Position numbers and translations under genes: made by a program. This document shows positions 23,001 through 30,600 of a stretch of 64,000 bases of DNA, in pieces (the first letter of the stretch is position 1; each line of letters starts with the position of its first letter). This DNA is from Gigantopelta aegis (Eukaryota; Mollusca; Gastropoda; Neomphalida; Peltospiridae): assembly GCF_016097555.1 (NCBI RefSeq), contig NC_054699.1:6024102-6088101 (forward strand), written 5' to 3'. The notes below the pieces were generated by a model. That model was not told the DNA's origin. It saw only the letters and a list, made by a program, of their open reading frames with translations, and made no database searches.

Positions 23001-26000
23001 GACATCAGCGCCTTTTTATTACTGACGTCATATATGATTTAATAATTATGTCACATCGTATTTGAAACATTACACAAGACTGCCACAAAGTATGATTCTT
23101 AACGTTACGTAAATCCATGAAAGAAGGATTGATTAATAGATTTAACAAAGTTATGACGTTAAATTAAAAACTGTTTTTGTAAAACATAAAAGAAGGTATG
23201 TAATAAATACAGAACTTAATAAAATAAACTTATGCAATAAATAGGAAGCGAAAACAATGTATGTGAAGTTCTGTATATATATATATCAGGGGTGGGAATT
23301 GGTGAACTGTAAAAAAAGAGGAAATCTAAGAGGGAAATTCTTGAAATCATATGTTAAAATTTGGGCCATCTGACATATTTTGGAGGAAAGGACAATTAAA
23401 ATGCAAGAAAACGCAATGTTCCATGAGAAGAAAACAGCCGATCAGAGGAGAATCTCTACCCCTGATATCTTTAACATGATCCATGAAAGTTTCCACTTTA
23501 TTCAGTTAAAACTTTGAGGGATGGGTTGGAATATTCATAAACTTGGTTGATATATTACATATACCCCGGTAGTATTTTGTTTAGCCACATGTTAATATTG
23601 TCACCTATGGGAGTGTATTAGTTATAGTTCAACCAGAAATAATTCTAGTGTAACGTCAACAATATAATCCAATAATATTACTGTTTTGACACAAATTGCA
23701 AATATCTTCCTGTGTTATTTTTAATGGACAAAAATAAATTAATGAATCAATTTTATTTTTCATAATTAACTGTACAACTCCATAACCCTACATATGAAAA
23801 GAAAAAAGAAAGAAAGAAGTTTTATTTAACGATGCACTCAACACATTTTATTTATGGTTATATGGCGTCAGCCATATAGTTTAGGACCACACAGATATAG
23901 AGAGAAGAAACCCGATGTCGCCACTTCATGGGCTGCTCTTTTCGATTAGCAGCAAGGGTTCTTTTATATGCACCATCCCACAGACAGGGTGGTACATACC
24001 ACGGCCTTTGATATACCAGTCGTGGTGCACTGGCTGGAACGAGAAATGACCCAACATAGGAGTTAATATCCAGTCCTCGAAATTGGCTCCACAATTAAAA
24101 TGTGTCGAGTGTGCATCATTAAATAAAACATCCCTTCCTTTGAAATTTACATCAACCAGCAGTATCGCTATAAAAAGCTGTGGTAAAACTGTTCTGCAAC
24201 TGCTTTGTTTCCATTATCAGGTATTTACTTTGTTATTTGTACTAAATTACCACTGAAAGATGATTTGAATTTCGAGGTATGTAAATATCTAAACCTTTTT
24301 GCACCCTCTAGTTCCTGCAAATTCCTGCATCCACCCACGATATGCAAGCTTACAGTTTCCCTACCTGAACTTTACCACGCCCGAGAACACCTCCTCCAAT
24401 ATAGCGGTTTGCAAAGTCAACCTGTGAATAGAAGAAAGAGGATACAGAAATATTAATAATATAGCGGTTTGCAAAGTCAACCTGTGAATAGAAGAAAGAG
24501 GATACAGAAATATTAATAATATAGCGGTTTGCAAAGTCAACCTGTGAATAGAAGAAAGAGGATACAGAAATATTAATAAAACAACTGACACTGAACTAAT
24601 ATTTTTCATTAATATGGTCTACTTGTATTATTATTTTTTTTTACACAGTATTTTTTTCTAATTTTACGTTTTAGTATTTAGTATAAAGTAAAGTCATTTT
24701 AAAAAGTCTTGAACAACTCCTTTGATATTGCTATCTGTAAATACATTTATTTAACAACTGACAGCAATTATGTTTTGGTTAATGCAAAATTAATGTAAGG
24801 CAAAAAAAAGAAGAAAAAAAAAAAAAAAGTGCTCTCTGTTCAGACTAAAATTCCTGAATTGATGCGGTGATGCAGCTTTTTTTGTTTTTGTTTATTTTAA
24901 AGCATGGATTGCACAGAAAAGGTGGCTATATTTGATACCAAAATAAGGAGCATATTTAAATTGAAATCAGAATGCACATCCTAGTTCATGCGCGGTGGCA
25001 TTTTGGCTCTAAATACGGTTTACGTCATAGCAAGAAAAGCCTGGCAAAAAATGTTGATGCGTGCGGGTCAAAATAGACGCGTACGCTGACCAGAGACCAG
25101 AAATTTATTTTGTTTGGTCTAATTATGCCAATCCGTGAACACTCTCATCATAAATGCTTTGGTTGATCTAAATGATATTATGTCATTTAAAAAACTTTAC
25201 AAGCAAGGTGCAATAAGTTAACTACATGTTATTTGTACACTTGAGGTGTTTTTAAAAGACCTTAAAAAAACATCGGAGTCTCCACTTTAACATTTTTAAA
25301 GCGCATGACCTCATATGAAGTTATATGGGAGTATACTACCAAATCAAATCCCATAGAAGACAATAGTAACATATGTGGCTAAAACTCCTACCTGCAGCGT
25401 ATCAATCGACATAAATGCCACGGATATAAATGCTACCACCCCTCACACTTAAAGTGAATCACAAAAAATTGCTAGAGCAGGTTTGACTATATCTGTATCT
25501 CCATATCAATGTTATGATGTTATTTGGTACATTCATTTACTTGATACGTTTGATGTATAATTAAAACCATATTGTACGGTAGGATTTTGGGCTCCCCAAC
25601 CCTGACACTGCCATTGATTCAGGGATAATACTACTAAAATATTATAATAATTACGGAAGGAGAATCTACCTGGATTCCATCAGAGCGGATATCTTCCAAG
25701 TTGCCATAACGATAAACAGGAACAGGGCACAGTGCAACTGTGGACGTACGTAAGTCTTCCAATGTGGGCAACCTCTTGGGTTCAATAACCTGAAAACATC
25801 ATCATCATTGTCATCATCATCATCAGATAAACTTCACTAAAACCAGAGGCATACTCAGGAAGGAAGGAAAATGGTTTATTTAACGACGTACTCAACATAT
25901 TTTATTTACGGTTATATGGCATCAGATATATGGTTAAGGACCACACAGATATTGAGAGCATGGGCTACTCTTTTCGATTAGCAGCAAGGGGCATGCTCAG

Positions 26001-27574
26001 GAGGGTGGGGGCGCTTGCGAACAATCTGACTGGTACCAACATGTTCTATCATATCACATACATTTAATGTTAGGTGCAAAAACCAGTCTAGCAAGCAATG
26101 ACGAGTGCTCACCCTCCTGACAATGCCACAGCTGCAGCCAGAGATGTTATTCCTGTTGCTTTGCAATGATTGATTTTTTAAAAGGTATTAAAGTTCACCA
26201 ACAGGTATATTACAAGACCATAAATGAGTGATTTTCTGGAATTAAATTTTATCCACCCTTCTGTATTTGGTTTTATAGTTCATGGTTTTGAAATGTGGGT
26301 GGGGTTTATATTCTTTTGAACTAGAATGACCAGAACCACATTGATTTTTTACAACATATTTTCTTCTGCAATAGAACCAGGACCAATGCCTTGAAATACA
26401 TTTTACCCAAGTGCATGTGTGATATGGCAGATGAGTGTCTCAAGATCTTAACAGACAGCACGTTCTGTCAAACTGAAATACATTTTACCCAAGTGCATGT
26501 GTGATATGGCAGATGAGTGTCACAAGATCTTAACAGATAGCACGTTCTGTCAAACTGAAAAGAATGAATGAATGAACGAATGAAGGAACGAACGAAGGAA
26601 TGTTTAAATACACCAGCATAAAAAATGTCAAACTGAAAAGAAAACAATTAACCTTAATGGGAAATAAGAAAAATATGAATAGTGGTAGTGGATGGGCCGA
26701 GCACCCAAACTTCAATCCAAAAGACCCCATCAACAACCTGAGTCGAGGGAAACAAGTTACAATCTTCAGACTGCGAACAGGACACTGTAGACTGCGGTCC
26801 CACCATACCAGGATTAAACTTGTCCCCTCTCCAATCTGTCACTGTGAACAAGCCGCAGAAACTGCTGAACACATCCTACAATACTGCCAACAACACAGCC
26901 AACTCAGAGATGCTCACTGGCCAACACCGAAAAACACAGAAGAAAAACTTTATGGAGACCAGGAATCCCTCCGTGTCACTGTGAGATTCATCCTGGCAGC
27001 AAACATCTCCATCTGATATCATTACAAGAAGGAACGAACAGAAGAAGAAGAGGAGTGGATGAGCAAAAGAAAATATATATCCTATTCTAATTAATTTATT
27101 TTATAGGTTAGGGACATTTTTCACTGCACGGTTTTTGGTACAGCATCGGTGTGGAAAATGGACGCATAAAAAAAAGAAAAGAGGATTCTCTTGTTATCAA
27201 TAGCCCTGTTTTCATATGTAGAGTGTGGTTTTTTGGTAACCATGCCTGTACTGACCCCAAGTTCTGTCAAAAACTGTGCACATGGAATATGCCCCTTAGA
27301 GAAAAAACAGCTGTGAAAGAAAAAAACACCCATCAAAATAAACCATCCAAATGAACATTTAAAAAGGGTAAGTAGAAACATTACATTCCTGACTCAAAAT
27401 CATAGTAATTAATAACGGTATACTGTACCTGTCGACAGTAAACAATGTTGCCTGTTAACTCGGAATCTTTCTGCGTGATTCTCTCAAAATAATTGAGGAT
27501 CATTCTCAACTTAGCAATCTGAGCTGGCCTGAAAGATAATAAATTGTTTCCTTATTTTAAAGCTGCCATATTTG

Positions 27575-27612
<38 letters not shown>

Positions 27613-30600
27613 TAGATAGATAGATATTTCAAAAAATTTCAATCTCCACTGAAATAAATTTATTCTTATTAAAGTTTCTTATTCTAATCTATGATTCTCA
27701 CCTCTCCCCCCCCCCCCCACTACCTTTTATATTTGCCCGTCACCCCATATCATGACTCATGTACCTGAAGACAGTGTGAGTGACTTCATTAATTTCAACG
27801 TATTTTCGTGCTTATATCCAATTAAGGTTCAAGCACGCTGTCTTGGGCACACACCTCAGCTATCTGGGCTGTCTGTCCAGGACAGTTGGTTAGTTGTTAG
27901 TGAGAAAGAAGAGGGTGTAGTGGTCTTACACCTACCCACTGAGCCCTTTAGCCGGTACCGGGCTGCAAACCCTGTACCTACCAGCCTGTAGTCTGATGGC
28001 TTAACCACTGCACCACAGTTTTGAGCCTTAATAATGGTCCTGTCAGTAGCCTCAGTAGGTTTGTGTTAAGCATTGAATAAAAGGTTTTTTTTTTTTTTCT
28101 TTAACACCACCACCACTACAGCACAATGATTTATTAATTATCAGCTATTGGACGTCAAACATTTGGTAGTTTTTACATATAGTCTTAGACATGAAACCAA
28201 ATACATTTGTTCATTATTAGCAAGGGATCTTTTATATGCACTATCCCACTGACAGGATAGCACATACCACAGCCTTTGATATACCAGTTGTGGTGCACTG
28301 GCTGGAATGAGAAATAGCCCAATGAGACCACCGACAGGAATCGATCCTAGACCGACTGTGCATCACGTGAGTGCTTTACCACTGGGCAAGGTCCCACCCA
28401 TCTTCATAAATCAAGACTAATATTCGTTCCTTGTATTCAGCCTTGATACATGTAGTCAAGATTACTGATATCCACTACTAGCGCCCTCTATTGGAAGAAA
28501 ATTTGTAACACCGATTACGTCCCTTACACGATGACATCGCTGACCAATCACAGCATCGGTAACATGTGACAATCTTGAAAGCAATATCAGTGTTCGCCCG
28601 CCAACATGGAGTTTACATAACAAGGGAATCTATAAGGAGCGTTGCGATTCGTTGCAATCAGATCTCATCGCATCCAGTGAAATTTAAGCATTTTGTGGCA
28701 CGATTTCTTGACGACATGTATCAAGGCTGAATACGAGGAACGAATATTAGCCTTGATTTATGAAGATGGGTCCCACCAAAAAACATTACGTAAGTATTCA
28801 GTAAGTTATAGTCCATCCCATCATTCTATAAAACTGTTTTTTGTAAATAATTTTTGTTTGGTTTGATGTAAGAAGAAACATAAAAGTGTTTTGGAAATAA
28901 CAAACAAATACTATTTTTATGTTGCAATTTAAAAATCAATTGGCTTGTAAATAAATAAATTGTAAATTGCATACAAAAAAAAAACAATTGTTATTTCCAA
29001 AACACTTTTACTTTTCTTGTTACATGAAACAAAACTGAAATTAATAGCAATTTTTTTTTTTATAGATTAATATTTTGCTCTTACAAATACAGGTTTCTGA
29101 AGAATGCTGTGAAGTTGATCCTGTTCAAATACGTGGTGTAATCTTTTGTCCTCTCGGGAAACACGCACAGGAAAGCACACGCTAAAATCCGTGCCACGAA
29201 CGTCCGGGTCAACACAGTGCTGCCACCTTGTGTAAAAAAAACCACAACAATTTTTAACATAATTAAGAATAATTTCAGTATTTGAACATTCAGAGGTGTT
29301 CGTATTTTACTTCCAGTTAATTTCAAGCCGTGTAGTACTAGTCCTTCCCACTGAGATGCGTTATTATGCTTGTACAACCAAACACACGAGACAGCGAGCA
29401 GTGCAGGAGTAAATGTGGGCAAAAACAATAAGAAATTTTCTGGCAAAATGAGCTGGCCTGAAACCTTTTCACCAAGTATTTGTATCATTCTATCCACAAA
29501 ATTAGTTGTAATCCATGTAAAAATAATTAGTTATTCATTGTTAACCCTATATAGCTGTTCGGGAGTAATGTAAACATCAGGGATGTGAGAGAGGCTGGAA
29601 CAAAAAAGCTTACTGCAGCCGGGGTCCAGGGGGGCCTTAAGGGCCCCTGAAGGAAAATTGTTGTTTGCAACCCCTGGAACTGCCAAAAATTGCATTCAAT
29701 GCAAGAAATCTAAACTGGTTATAACTTATAATATAAGGCACACATCATAAACTTGAAACCGTGAAAACATGCAAATGAACCTGGTGTGGTCAACAGTATT
29801 GAACATCATGTTTTTGGGTTTTTCCAGACGAAATGAAAAAGTGCATTTACGCGTTTCTGCATAGCTCTCACATTCCTGAAACATGAATAAACGTCGTTAT
29901 CCAAATTTGGGCATTTTCAATTAATTCGGGCAAATAGCAGGCTACCCTCCTACAAAAATGGGAGCCTGTACGCCTTTGCAAGCACACCTTAATTTCATCT
30001 CAGAAGGGTTTTCTATCATCCATCTAAAATATTATAATACTAATAATATTAAACATGAAGGACTGATACCGTTTGATGAGTTGTCTGTTTAAAGGCAAGA
30101 AACAGCATCGTTGTGAATAGATCATCTTTCTTTAAGAGGGAATGTAAAAAGGGATGGGGGGGGGGGGAAATAGTGGGATGGATTTACTTGGGGTGGGGGG
30201 GGAAAAGAAGTTTGTTTTGTTTCACACCACCACTAGAGCACATTGATTTGCTAATCTTTGGCTATTGGATGTCAAACATTTGGTAATTCTGACATACAGG
30301 CTTAGAGAGGAAACCTGCTACATTTTTCCCATTTGTAGCAAGGGATCTTTTATATGCACCATCCCACAGACAGAATAGCACATACCACAGCCTTTGGTAG
30401 TGGTACACCAGTCGTGGTGCACTGCCTTGGAACAGGAAATAGCCCAATGGGCCACCGACGTGGATCGATCCCAAATCGACCACACGTCAAGCTAGTGGGA
30501 GGGAGGGAAGATGCCATTTTGTTTATTGAGCAGTGAGTTTCTTAGTACTGACCTTGTTGCTGTCGACTGTAACAGAAGTTTGGTGGAATGAACTCTTCCA

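Noticed and set aside
26690-27016. Stand-alone zinc-finger protein
   Set aside because: The LRTGH plus C/H pattern and immediate stop fit a truncated LINE ORF2 tail.
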